From Arthrobacter sp. PGP41 (GTDB lineage: Bacteria; Actinomycetota; Actinomycetes; Actinomycetales; Micrococcaceae): a stretch of 64,000 bases of DNA. Position numbers and translations under genes: made by a program. Position 1 is the first letter of the stretch. Every line of letters starts with the position of its first letter. Location: NCBI RefSeq assembly GCF_002953935.1, contig NZ_CP026514.1, positions 3,038,001 through 3,102,000 of the forward strand, read 5' to 3'. The notes beneath the pieces were generated by a model. That model ran no database searches, was not told where the DNA came from, and was given only the letters and a program-made list of their open reading frames with translations. This document shows, one piece after another, positions 40,396-48,437 of the stretch.

Positions 40396-41640
40396 ATGAA
40401 ACTTAGCCACGGGGGCCTGGCGCTTGAAATTGTTGTACCGGTTTTTAATGAAGAATCAGTACTCGAAAAGAGCATCATCGAGCTTGCGAATTATCTGAAA
40501 CTGGAAATGCCGGCGTCGTGGCAGATTACCATTGCTGACAACGCCAGCACGGACAACACACCAATTATTGCCACTCGGCTGGCTGAGGATATGCCCAACG
40601 TTGCCTATAGGCGTCTGGACGTCAAGGGTCGTGGGCGTGCCCTTCGGGATGCATGGAGCGCGTCCACAGCCGAAGTCTTGGCATATGTGGACGTAGACCT
40701 CTCCACCGACTTGGCAGCCCTGCCGCCTTTAGTTGCACCCCTGTTGTCGGGTCACTCAGACATCTCCATTGGCACGCGACTCGGTCAAAGTTCCCGTGTC
40801 AGCCGTGGCCCTAAACGGGAATTCATTTCGCGCTCGTACAATTTTCTCCTGAAGCGTACGATGCAGGTGCGTTTCTCCGATGCTCAATGCGGTTTCAAGG
40901 CCATCCGCGCTGACGTTGCCAGAACGCTGCTTCCGCATATCGAGGACAACGGATGGTTTTTTGACACCGAACTCCTGATCATCGCGGAGCGGTCAGGACT
41001 GCGGATCCACGAAATCCCAGTTGATTGGGTTGACGACCCGGACAGCAGGGTGGATATCAAACAGACGGCGATCGACGACATTCGCGGACTTATTCGTGTT
41101 GCCGGCTCTTTGGTGAGGGGGTCGATTCCGGTTCAGGCCATCTACGCGGAGCTCGGGCGGCGCCCAATCGTTCCGCAGTCACGGCCGAGTTTCTTCGGCC
41201 AGGTCATTAGGTTCGGAATGGTCGGAGGCATATCGACGATGGCCTTCGCTTTGCTGTACCTGTTGTTTCAAGGACCCTTAGGTGCTCAACAGGCGAATTT
41301 CTTTGCCCTCCTCCTGACAGCGCTCGGCAATACGGCTGCCAACCGACGTTTCACTTTCGGTATTAACGGACCCGAGAAGCTCTTCACGCAGCAGTTCCAG
41401 GGACTGGTGGTGTTCGCTTTGGCATGGTCGATCACCTCGTCATCGCTCTTGGTGCTGCATGCGATTACGCCGAACTCGTCGTCTACGATGGAGCTCGTGA
41501 CACTAACCGGGGCCAACATTCTTGCAACTCTCATGCGGTTTGTGCTGCTGCGGATCTGGGTATTCCGGGTGCGCAATCCGGAAAACGAAAACGTTATCCA
41601 TGCGAGCCCTTCGACTGTTAAAGTGGCACGGGTCGCTTGA
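40396..41640 (+). CDS. GT2 glycosyltransferase fused to GtrA-like membrane domain
   Basis: A 414-residue two-part protein. The N-terminal part (about 1-240) is a dolichol-phosphate mannose synthase-type GT2 domain with LEIVVPVFNEESVLEKS, the nucleotide-sugar DXD in AYVDVDLSTDL and FSDAQCGFKAIR. The C-terminal part (about 275-395) has four hydrophobic helices of the GtrA type, with RFGMVGGISTMAFALLYLLF and GNTAANRRFTFG. Together they would load a sugar on polyprenyl phosphate and help flip it outward for membrane GT-C enzymes such as the next gene. Its stop overlaps the next start (TTGA). Confidence 0.9.
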   Translation: MKLSHGGLALEIVVPVFNEESVLEKSIIELANYLKLEMPASWQITIADNASTDNTPIIATRLAEDMPNVAYRRLDVKGRGRALRDAWSASTAEVLAYVDVDLSTDLAALPPLVAPLLSGHSDISIGTRLGQSSRVSRGPKREFISRSYNFLLKRTMQVRFSDAQCGFKAIRADVARTLLPHIEDNGWFFDTELLIIAERSGLRIHEIPVDWVDDPDSRVDIKQTAIDDIRGLIRVAGSLVRGSIPVQAIYAELGRRPIVPQSRPSFFGQVIRFGMVGGISTMAFALLYLLFQGPLGAQQANFFALLLTALGNTAANRRFTFGINGPEKLFTQQFQGLVVFALAWSITSSSLLVLHAITPNSSSTMELVTLTGANILATLMRFVLLRIWVFRVRNPENENVIHASPSTVKVARVA

Positions 41641-43565
41641 AGGCTGTGACCGGGGGCGCCGCGGGCTCAAACGAAGCCTTATCGAACATACAAACCCAGC
41701 CGAAAGCCCCCAGCCAGTGGGTTCGTCGCTTGTCTCCCGCAGTGGGAACCGAGCGTGGGGCCCTCGGGGTACTCCTAGCTCTGACAGGCCTTCTGTATCT
41801 ATGGGGCTTGGACCGCAACGGCTGGGCCAATTCATACTATTCCGCAGCTGCCATGGCCGGTTCCCAGGATTGGACAGCCTTCTTCTTCTCATCGTCGGAG
41901 CCTGGCAATGCCATTAGCGTTGACAAGCCTCCGCTCAGCCTGTGGGTGATGTCGGCATCCGTGTGGGCGTTCGGTTTGAATCCCTGGAGCATCCTGGTGC
42001 CGCAGGCCCTCATGGGTGTCGCGAGCGTCTACCTCCTCTATCGCATGCTTCGAACGAACGTCAGCGCAACTGCTGGCCTCTTGGCGGCTACTGCGCTGGC
42101 CGTAACTCCCGTAGCGACGGTCATGTTCCGCTACAACAATCCGGATGCGCTGCTCACTTTGCTGATGATCGGAGTTGCGTATGCCACCCTGGAGTCAATC
42201 CGGCGAGGCAGTGTACGGTGGCTTATCTTGGCCGGGGCGCTGACAGGTGCAGCACTACTGACCAAGCAACTTCAGATTGCACTGGTTCTGCCTGCTGTTG
42301 CCACGGCCTATCTTGTGTTTGCCACGGCCCCGGTTCTGAAGCGTCTACTTCACCTCGTGGCCGCCCTTGTGGCGGCCTGCGTGACAGGAGGCTGGTGGTT
42401 CGTCCTTGTACAGATGACCCCAGCATCCAGCCGGCCCTTTGTTGGAGGTTCCCGTTTCAATAGTGCCGTTGAGCTGACCTTGGGGTACAACGGCCTGGAT
42501 CGGCTTACCGGTGAAGACGCCAGCCGCACCATGTCCCCAGCTGCTGCCAACCTCGCGGAGAAACTCGATCCAGGGTTCCAGCGTTTCCTCCAACCACAGT
42601 TTTCCGGGCAGTTCGGGTGGTTCCTGCCCTTGGCGATCGTTGGTCTCTGCCTGGCTGTATGGCACATCAAGCGACGCAGCGGCAGCACGCAATACCGGGC
42701 GCTCCTGGTCCTTTGTAGTGTCTGGTTTCTTTGTTCGGCCACAGTGTTGGCGTTCATGTCCGGGATCGTCCATCCCTACTATTCGTTGACCCTTGTCCCT
42801 CCATTGAGCTGTCTGGCGGCCGTCGGCCTGATCCATATGCATCGTCTCCGACACCGCCGCGATATGCGCGTCGCGCTAGCGGGCACCCTCCTCGCAACCA
42901 TGCTCATTGGCTTCGTCTCTGCGAGCCGCTCAATTGCTGATTTCCCATTCGGACCGGAAGTTGCGCTGGCTATAGGCTCAGCTGCCATCGCCTTGCAGGT
43001 TCTTCCTCCGCCTTCGCGGATTCTCAAAAATGTGTCGGTAGGTATCCTTGCCGCCGCGCTTATGATCGGTCCTGTCGTCTGGTCCGTCAACACGGTATTT
43101 AGCCCTCACATCGGCGCCGGCGTTGTTGCTGGTCCAAGTATCTTGGGCATCAGAACAGACCATCCTGACCGGAAACAGCTCGGACCGGACGTGCCAGCCA
43201 GCTTCATTGCAGTGATGTTCGGTGACATTCCGGAGAAAGCGGTGGTCTCCAGGCTTCGCGGTGCCCCTGAGAGCACACGATGGGCAGCTGCCATGGTGGG
43301 CTCAGAGACGGCGGCCAACTACCAGTTGGAAAGCGGACGGTCAGTCCTGCCGATTGGTGGTTTTGATGGGACGGATCCTTTTCCCACACTTGGGCAGTTT
43401 CAGTCCATGGTCAGCGAGGGCAAATTGGCTTCTCTTGTCATTCAGGAGTTGCCTCCGCTGACGCTTGAGGGCCGTGGTGAGTCCGCGAAGATTGTCAATT
43501 GGGTGCGTGACAGTTATGCTGCGGAGCAAATTGGCGACGCAGAGTATTACGACTTGCTTCCATAG
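41637..43565 (+). CDS. GT39-family membrane glycosyltransferase (ArnT/YkcB-like)
   Basis: A 642-residue GT-C protein with about 11-12 helices. The first extracytoplasmic loop carries the catalytic-type acidic region LDRNGWANSYYSAAAMAG and SVDKPPLSLWVMSASVWAFG. A soluble C-terminal domain ends the protein. It probably uses a polyprenyl-phosphate sugar made by the preceding GT2-GtrA protein. The start is taken as TTG 41637, coupled with the upstream stop; a GTG at 41646 is the alternative. Codon use matches the two preceding genes and is less GC-rich than housekeeping neighbours. Confidence 0.85.
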   Translation: MKAVTGGAAGSNEALSNIQTQPKAPSQWVRRLSPAVGTERGALGVLLALTGLLYLWGLDRNGWANSYYSAAAMAGSQDWTAFFFSSSEPGNAISVDKPPLSLWVMSASVWAFGLNPWSILVPQALMGVASVYLLYRMLRTNVSATAGLLAATALAVTPVATVMFRYNNPDALLTLLMIGVAYATLESIRRGSVRWLILAGALTGAALLTKQLQIALVLPAVATAYLVFATAPVLKRLLHLVAALVAACVTGGWWFVLVQMTPASSRPFVGGSRFNSAVELTLGYNGLDRLTGEDASRTMSPAAANLAEKLDPGFQRFLQPQFSGQFGWFLPLAIVGLCLAVWHIKRRSGSTQYRALLVLCSVWFLCSATVLAFMSGIVHPYYSLTLVPPLSCLAAVGLIHMHRLRHRRDMRVALAGTLLATMLIGFVSASRSIADFPFGPEVALAIGSAAIALQVLPPPSRILKNVSVGILAAALMIGPVVWSVNTVFSPHIGAGVVAGPSILGIRTDHPDRKQLGPDVPASFIAVMFGDIPEKAVVSRLRGAPESTRWAAAMVGSETAANYQLESGRSVLPIGGFDGTDPFPTLGQFQSMVSEGKLASLVIQELPPLTLEGRGESAKIVNWVRDSYAAEQIGDAEYYDLLP

Positions 43566-43655
43566 CGCTTTGAACTGCCCAGCACGCTACCGGGTAGCCT
43601 TTCCGATGCAAGACGACCTTGGTGAGGTTGGCTGTGCTCCGGGCGATACAACAAC

Positions 43656-43693
43656 AAAAAGCCCGTCCCGCCGTTACGGCGGGACGGGCTTCT
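43656..43693 (-). terminator. Rho-independent terminator of rplM-rpsI
   Basis: A 14-bp stem AGCCCGTCCCGCCG / CGGCGGGACGGGCT with a TTA loop. On the minus strand it is followed by TTTTTGTTG, a textbook terminator 13 bp beyond the rpsI stop. It also faces the GT39 gene. Confidence 0.92.
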
Positions 43694-43705
43694 GTACAAG
43701 CGGAT

Positions 43706-44212
43706 TTAGCGCTTGGAGTACTGCTGGGCCTTGCGGGCCTTCTTGAGGCCGGCCTTCTTACGCTCGATGACGCGGGCGTCACGGGAGAGGTAACCGGCCT
43801 TCTTCAGGGTGGCGCGGTTGTTCTCGACGTCGATCTCGTTCAGGGACCGGGCGATGCCGAGGCGCAGGGCTCCCGCCTGGCCGGAGATGCCGCCGCCGTG
43901 GATGCGGGCGATGACGTCGTAGGCACCTTCAAGATCGAGGATCTTGAAGGGCTCGTTGACGTCCTGCTGGTGCAGCTTGTTCGGGAAGTAGTTGTCCAGC
44001 GCACGGCCGTTGATGGTCCACTTGCCGGAGCCGGGGACAACGCGGACGCGTGCAACAGCTTCCTTACGGCGGCCAACAGCTGCGCCGGCGACGGTCAGGG
44101 CCGGGCGCTCCTTCTTCGGCGCAGCGGCGTCAGCAGCTGAGCTTTCAGAGGTGTAGCTGGTCAGGGTTTCCTCAGCCTCAACGGCTTCGGTGGTCTCTTC
44201 GTTCTGAGCCAC
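43706..44212 (-). CDS. rpsI: 30S ribosomal protein S9
   Basis: A 168-residue S9. The conserved core starts at about residue 39 with [20 protein letters not shown], continues with [34 protein letters not shown], and ends KAQQYSKR, the tail that reaches the P site. The first 38 or so residues form an acidic Glu/Thr/Ala-rich extension typical of actinobacteria. It lies 38 bp downstream of rplM in the usual two-gene operon. Confidence 0.97.
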   Translation of the reverse strand: MAQNEETTEAVEAEETLTSYTSESSAADAAAPKKERPALTVAGAAVGRRKEAVARVRVVPGSGKWTINGRALDNYFPNKLHQQDVNEPFKILDLEGAYDVIARIHGGGISGQAGALRLGIARSLNEIDVENNRATLKKAGYLSRDARVIERKKAGLKKARKAQQYSKR

Positions 44213-44250
44213 GATTCTCCTTGTATAGATAAGTTGTTTGGTGGCCAGGA

Positions 44251-44694
44251 CTACTGGGCGACCTGGGTGATTTCGAAAGTCTTGGGCTGCTGGGCGGCGT
44301 GCGGGTGCTCAGCACCGCGGTACACCTTCAGCTTGCCGAGCTGCTGGGCAGCGAGGGAGTTCTTGGGGAGCATGCCCTTGATGGCCTTCTCAACGGCGCG
44401 GACCGGGTTGGACTCCAGGAGTTCCGCGTAGTTGACGGAGGTCAGGCCGCCCGGGTAGCCGGAGTGACGGTATGCGCGCTTCTGCTCCAGCTTGGCGCCG
44501 GTGAGGGCGACCTTTTCAGCGTTGATGATGATGACGAAGTCGCCCATGTCCATGTGGGACGCAAAGGTGGCCTTGTGCTTGCCGCGCAGCAGGATTGCGG
44601 TCTGGCTCGCGAGACGACCAAGGACAACGTCTGTGGCGTCAATGACGTGCCACTGGCGGTTGATATCGCCGGGCTTCGGGGTGTACGTACGCAC
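44251..44694 (-). CDS. rplM: 50S ribosomal protein L13
   Basis: A 147-residue L13. Conserved parts are [35 protein letters not shown] and [22 protein letters not shown] 44694 gives the family's normal start ([15 protein letters not shown]). Upstream in-frame codons to 44751 are not L13-like. It is first in the rplM-rpsI operon. Confidence 0.97.
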   Translation of the reverse strand: MRTYTPKPGDINRQWHVIDATDVVLGRLASQTAILLRGKHKATFASHMDMGDFVIIINAEKVALTGAKLEQKRAYRHSGYPGGLTSVNYAELLESNPVRAVEKAIKGMLPKNSLAAQQLGKLKVYRGAEHPHAAQQPKTFEITQVAQ

Positions 44695-44987
44695 GGTGTT
44701 TGCCTCGTTCTTGTTCTGGCGTTCTTGTTTAGGTGTCACTAGCTCGTGCACCTACTATCTGCGCGCTACCGGAACAGAGGTGAGGGCTCTATGTAACCAG
44801 TCATCCTTTGCTTCCGAATGTGCACGTTGAGTAGTCATCCTGCAACCGGATTCTCAAGCGGGCACGCACCATCGGAATAGGACACGCACAACGACTACCA
44901 AGATTAGCGCGTTAAGGGGTTCAGGGTCAAAATGGGGTAGCCGGAGGCTGGTGCGCCGAGCCGGATCGACGTTCGCAGGGGGACGCA
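44695..44987. other. Divergent promoter region between rplM and tadV
   Basis: These 293 bp separate the minus-strand ribosomal operon from the plus-strand pilus peptidase gene and carry no gene. The nonamer AGTCATCCT is repeated at 44799 and 44833. No clean -35/-10 pair stands out. The sequence must hold the rplM promoter and probably one for tadV. Confidence 0.5.
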
Positions 44988-45653
44988 GTGAATTCTTGGG
45001 TCAACGATGGGTCTGCTGTGTGGCTTTTCATCGTCGGAGCCGGCGTCCTGGGCGGCGTCCTCTCCCCCGCCGCGGAGACTGCCATCGCCCGTTTCCTTCC
45101 CAGGGCGGGTGCCCGCCCCAGCATCCCCGTCCAAATCACGACGGCGGCAATTACCTTCGCAGTGTGCGCAGCCTTTTCCTTTCGCTTGGGAATTACCTTT
45201 AGCTTGCCCGCTTTTCTATTCTTGGCGGTTCTGGGTACGCAGTTGGGGCGAATTGATATAACCCGGCACTTGCTGCCCAATCCACTTGTCTTAATACTTC
45301 TTGTTGGCGGCCTCTTGCTGCTACTGCTGCCGGCGTTCTTCAATAAACAGGCTGCCGATCTGGGACGAGGACTTGCCGGCTGCGTAATTTTGTTCGCCGC
45401 ATACCTGCTTCTGGCCTTAATTTCGCCAGCTGGCATCGGGATGGGCGACGTTAAGCTCGCCGCGCCCATCGGTCTTTACCTCGGGTACTTGGGCTGGACG
45501 CAACTTCTCTATGGGGGCCTCCTCGGTTTCATTATCAACGGGCTGGTCTCGGCACTGGCCGCCGGCAGAAATCGCCGGATTAGCGGGGCGGAAGTGGCAC
45601 ACGGCCCCTCCATGCTGCTGGCGACCACAATCGTTGCACTTCTCGTTATCTAG
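44988..45653 (+). CDS. tadV: Prepilin peptidase, A24 family (TadV/CpaA)
   Basis: A 221-residue polytopic aspartic peptidase that cleaves Flp-type prepilins and the TadE pseudopilins at the membrane. Both catalytic aspartates are visible, in DITRHLLPNP and in GIGMGDVKLA. About six helices surround them, and the protein lacks the long N-terminal methylase domain of PilD, as in other TadV proteins. The start is GTG 44988 with GGGGGA upstream. It is the only such peptidase in the window, so it presumably serves both Tad loci. Confidence 0.9.
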   Translation: MNSWVNDGSAVWLFIVGAGVLGGVLSPAAETAIARFLPRAGARPSIPVQITTAAITFAVCAAFSFRLGITFSLPAFLFLAVLGTQLGRIDITRHLLPNPLVLILLVGGLLLLLLPAFFNKQAADLGRGLAGCVILFAAYLLLALISPAGIGMGDVKLAAPIGLYLGYLGWTQLLYGGLLGFIINGLVSALAAGRNRRISGAEVAHGPSMLLATTIVALLVI

Positions 45654-45735
45654 TCCGATTCGGGCTTCATTGCCCGCCCTGCACCCCTCAGGGCATGGAG
45701 ATCCCAAGTAGTAGTCGAACCCGGCAAGGGGCCGA

Positions 45736-45799
45736 CACCTGAGTACAGCAACCTCCTTCTGAGTACGGTCACATCTGACCTGCCAAAAAATTCGAGTAC
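45736..45799. promoter_or_regulatory. GAGTAC direct repeats upstream of the first pilin gene
   Basis: GAGTAC occurs at 45741, 45761 and 45794. The first two lie in matching CTGAGTAC contexts exactly 20 bp apart. They sit in the 280-bp gene-free stretch before flp1, 135-200 bp from its start. Regularly spaced direct repeats of this sort can be activator sites, but no regulator is identified. The rest of the gap is AT-rich, with AATTAT at about 45865 as a possible -10 region. Confidence 0.45.
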
Positions 45800-45933
45800 A
45801 ACTACGCATTGTTGCCCTTCACCCACACTGACAATCTTTTCTTAGCGAAGTCCAGCCGCTAAAGAATTATGGGGGCAGCTGGAAATTCGTTGAAATCAAT
45901 CCACTTTATTTCACCGAATCAAAGGAAAAAACA

Positions 45934-46128
45934 ATGACATCTCTCATGGTCTCAATGACTGCTTTCATCGCCGGCGTCAAGGATCGCTTCGCTCGCGAAG
46001 AAAAGGGCGCAACAATGGTGGAGTACGGCATTATGGTCGCCTTCATCGCCGTTGTCGTAATGGTAGTTGTTGCCCTTCTTGGCCCGGCCATCGCCGCTCT
46101 CTTCCAGCAGGTTGTTGACGCGCTGTAG
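45934..46128 (+). CDS. flp1: Flp-family type IVb pilin, Tad locus 1
   Basis: A 64-residue prepilin. A charged leader ends KDRFAREEKG, with predicted TadV cleavage after that glycine. The mature protein starts ATMVEYGIMVAFIAVVVMVV, with Glu5 and Tyr6, the Flp signature. The rest is one hydrophobic helix and a short tail. It is the major pilus subunit. AAAGGAAAAAAC precedes the ATG. A strong stem-loop follows before tadE. Confidence 0.94.
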   Translation: MTSLMVSMTAFIAGVKDRFAREEKGATMVEYGIMVAFIAVVVMVVVALLGPAIAALFQQVVDAL

Positions 46129-46138
46129 TACCCAAAAT

Positions 46139-46177
46139 AGCGGCTGGCTCTGGTGGAATCCGCAAGAGCCAGCCGCT
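46139..46177 (+). terminator. Stem-loop between flp1 and tadE1 (attenuator or partial terminator)
   Basis: Perfect 13-bp arms AGCGGCTGGCTCT (46139-46151) and AGAGCCAGCCGCT (46165-46177) with a 13-base loop, followed by TCAGC without a T-run. It starts 10 bp after the pilin stop and ends 28 bp before tadE1. It probably stabilises the pilin mRNA or reduces downstream transcription. Confidence 0.75.
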
Positions 46178-46205
46178 TCAGCTACGAAAGCACCGGGGAG
46201 ACGCT

Positions 46206-46613
46206 GTGCAAATCGCTAACAAAGAAAAGGGCGCCGTAGCGGTGGAGATGGCCATCGTCCTCCCGCTACTGCTGCTGATAGTCCTGGGAATCATCGAATT
46301 TGGCAGGGTTCTGAACGTCCAAGTGTCCCTGACACAGGCAGCACGCGAAGGCGCGCGCTACGCCGCAATTCACCACGGCGAGCCTGGATTCGACGTTCAG
46401 GCAACGGCCCTGGCAGCCGCGCCGGCGCTTTCGGGACTGGGCGTTTCAGTAACTGATGACGCCAGTAGCTGCTCGTCGAACTCCAATGTCCAGGTGCAAA
46501 CCAAGGTGACCTTGCCCTCGTTAACTGGCTTCCTTGATGCCGGATTCTTCGGGGCACCAAGCATTTTTCCACTGAACCTGACCGGAGTGGGGGTAATGAG
46601 ATGCGGCGGATGA
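46206..46613 (+). CDS. tadE: TadE-like pseudopilin, Tad locus 1
   Basis: A 135-residue protein with a short leader and prepilin-type site NKEKG-AVAVEMAIVLPLLL. The Glu at mature position 5 supports processing by TadV. One N-terminal helix anchors a small extracytoplasmic domain. LNVQVSLTQAAREGARYAA is typical of TadE. The start is GTG 46206, with GGGGAGA upstream. The 3' end overlaps tadG1 by 13 bp. Confidence 0.9.
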   Translation: MQIANKEKGAVAVEMAIVLPLLLLIVLGIIEFGRVLNVQVSLTQAAREGARYAAIHHGEPGFDVQATALAAAPALSGLGVSVTDDASSCSSNSNVQVQTKVTLPSLTGFLDAGFFGAPSIFPLNLTGVGVMRCGG

Positions 46614-47659
46614 AACGGCACTCTCCTTGCACTGAAAGTCCTTCCAAAACGCCACAGGAACACCAGCGGGGAGCGGCCACCATCATGGTGGCAGTACTCA
46701 TGGTGGCCCTGCTCGGATTCGCAGCGCTGGCCGTAGACGTCGGAGCGATGTATGTAGAGAAGGCCCAGATTCAAAACGGAGCAGACGCCACAGCCCTTGC
46801 CATTGCGGATGACTGTGCCAATGGGCTGAACTGCACCATAGCGATGACCGCGCCAGCTAACCGCCTGGCGGATGCAAACGCCAACGACAGTTCCACTGGG
46901 GTTTTCTCGGTCACCCAGCCCAATGCGAATACAGTTCGTGTAGAAACGAACGCCCGCGAGGCTGGATCAGGAAACGACCATTTCTCCCTGTTCTTGGCCA
47001 GGACCATGGGCCTCGAAACGGCGCAAATCACGGCGGTTGCCGAAGCTTCCTGGGGCCCTCCCAGCTCCGGATCTACCCTGCCGTGGACAGTCAGCGAATG
47101 TGTGTTCCGCAAGTACCTCACCGCTAGCCAGCTAGCGGAACTCGATGCAACCGGCAACTTCACCGGAGATCCCACACCCACCCACATACTGCTGCGATAC
47201 GACGAGAACGCACCGGATTATCCGGGTTGCACTGCACAAAACGGATACCAGCCAGGAGGGTTCGGATGGTTGAAGACGGATGAGGGCTGCACGGCCGACA
47301 TAGATATTGATGCCACGGCGGAGGGCCAGCCAGGTAACCACTTCCCCACCGCGGCGGCATGCGACGCGATTCTTGCCAGCATCATGGATGAACCTGCGCT
47401 GGTACCCCTCTTCGATTCAGCCACCGACGGCGGGAATAACACTGTTTACACCCTGGTCGGATTCGCTGCCTTTCAAGTCACGGGGTACAAGTTTGGTGGC
47501 CCCTCTGTGACCCATGTCGATCCTGCCGCACCGAGCTGCACGGGCAACTGCAGAGGACTTCAGGGTTACTTCGTCCGCTTCGTATCCCTCGAAGAGGGCG
47601 GCGTTACCACCGGTGGTGGCCCCAATTTTGGAGCGACCGCGGTGTTCCTATCGAAGTAA
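46601..47659 (+). CDS. tadG: TadG-like pilus assembly protein (Tad_N), locus 1
   Basis: A 352-residue protein anchored by one N-terminal helix. The Tad_N segment QRGAATIMVAVLMVALLGFA is followed by VDVGAMYVEKAQIQNGADAT. It lacks the Glu5 of true prepilins. The large extracytoplasmic part contains GGFGWL and, near the C-terminus, a CTGNCRG motif that its paralogue in locus 2 keeps as CKGSCRG, which suggests a structural disulphide. There is no VWA MIDAS pattern. Its length is exactly that of the locus 2 copy. Confidence 0.87.
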   Translation: MRRMKRHSPCTESPSKTPQEHQRGAATIMVAVLMVALLGFAALAVDVGAMYVEKAQIQNGADATALAIADDCANGLNCTIAMTAPANRLADANANDSSTGVFSVTQPNANTVRVETNAREAGSGNDHFSLFLARTMGLETAQITAVAEASWGPPSSGSTLPWTVSECVFRKYLTASQLAELDATGNFTGDPTPTHILLRYDENAPDYPGCTAQNGYQPGGFGWLKTDEGCTADIDIDATAEGQPGNHFPTAAACDAILASIMDEPALVPLFDSATDGGNNTVYTLVGFAAFQVTGYKFGGPSVTHVDPAAPSCTGNCRGLQGYFVRFVSLEEGGVTTGGGPNFGATAVFLSK

Positions 47660-47708
47660 CCGAGCAGGACAACGTCTCGCTTGCCATGTCTATAAAGGAG
47701 CAAATGAA

Positions 47709-48437
47709 GTGAAATCACGCCTACTGGGAGGCTTAGCTGCATTACTGCTGGCAGTAGTGGGAGCCATTCTCCTATTCATTTATGTACAGGGCGCTTCAGC
47801 ACGAGCCCAGGCCGGCCTTGAACCGGTAAACGTCCTTGTGGTGAAAGAACAAGTCCCTGCGGGAACAAAGTCGTCCGATCTGGCCGGCAAGCTCCGCGTC
47901 GAGTCGATCCCGAAATCCGCGGTTCCGGAAGGTGCCCTCACCACCCTGGATCAACAGGAAGGAAAGGTCACGGCCGTCGGTCTTGAACCAGGGGAGCAAC
48001 TTCTCGCCACTCGCTTAGTAGATCCCCGCGACTTGGCTCCTGGTACCGTTCCCGTTCCGGAGGGACTGGAAGAGGTCACTCTCCTGCTGTCGCCCGAACG
48101 CATACTAGGTGGCCGGCTTGAAGCCGGTGACACAGTGACGATTTATTCTTCCTTTGACAAAGAGGACGGGCAAACAGGCTTACTTTTCCATGATGTCCTG
48201 ATAACCGCAGTGCAGAAAGCGCCGCCTGCTTCCAAGAACAATTCAAGTTCGGGTTCCGCCGACCAGGCAGTTGAGATGCCAAGCGGTTCTGCTTTCATCA
48301 CGTTCGCTAGAAGCGACGCGGAAGCCTCGAAGCTCATCTACAGTGCAGAGTTTGGAAAGCTATGGCTGGCCAAGCAGACCGATTCCACAGTCAAGACAAC
48401 GCCTCCCGTGACCAAATTTGGAGGGCTGTTCTCATGA
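47709..48437 (+). CDS. cpaB: Pilus assembly protein CpaB/RcpC, locus 1
   Basis: A 242-residue protein with an N-terminal membrane helix and an extracytoplasmic SAF-like domain (VNVLVVKEQVPAGTKSSD, then EPGEQLLATRLV). In Gram-negative bacteria CpaB works with the secretin; here, with no outer membrane, its partner is unknown. I choose GTG 47709 because VKSRLL matches the paralogue and AAAGGAG lies 8 bp upstream. A three-codon ATGAAGTGA overlaps the start. The stop overlaps tadZ by 4 bp. Confidence 0.87.
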   Translation: MKSRLLGGLAALLLAVVGAILLFIYVQGASARAQAGLEPVNVLVVKEQVPAGTKSSDLAGKLRVESIPKSAVPEGALTTLDQQEGKVTAVGLEPGEQLLATRLVDPRDLAPGTVPVPEGLEEVTLLLSPERILGGRLEAGDTVTIYSSFDKEDGQTGLLFHDVLITAVQKAPPASKNNSSSGSADQAVEMPSGSAFITFARSDAEASKLIYSAEFGKLWLAKQTDSTVKTTPPVTKFGGLFS

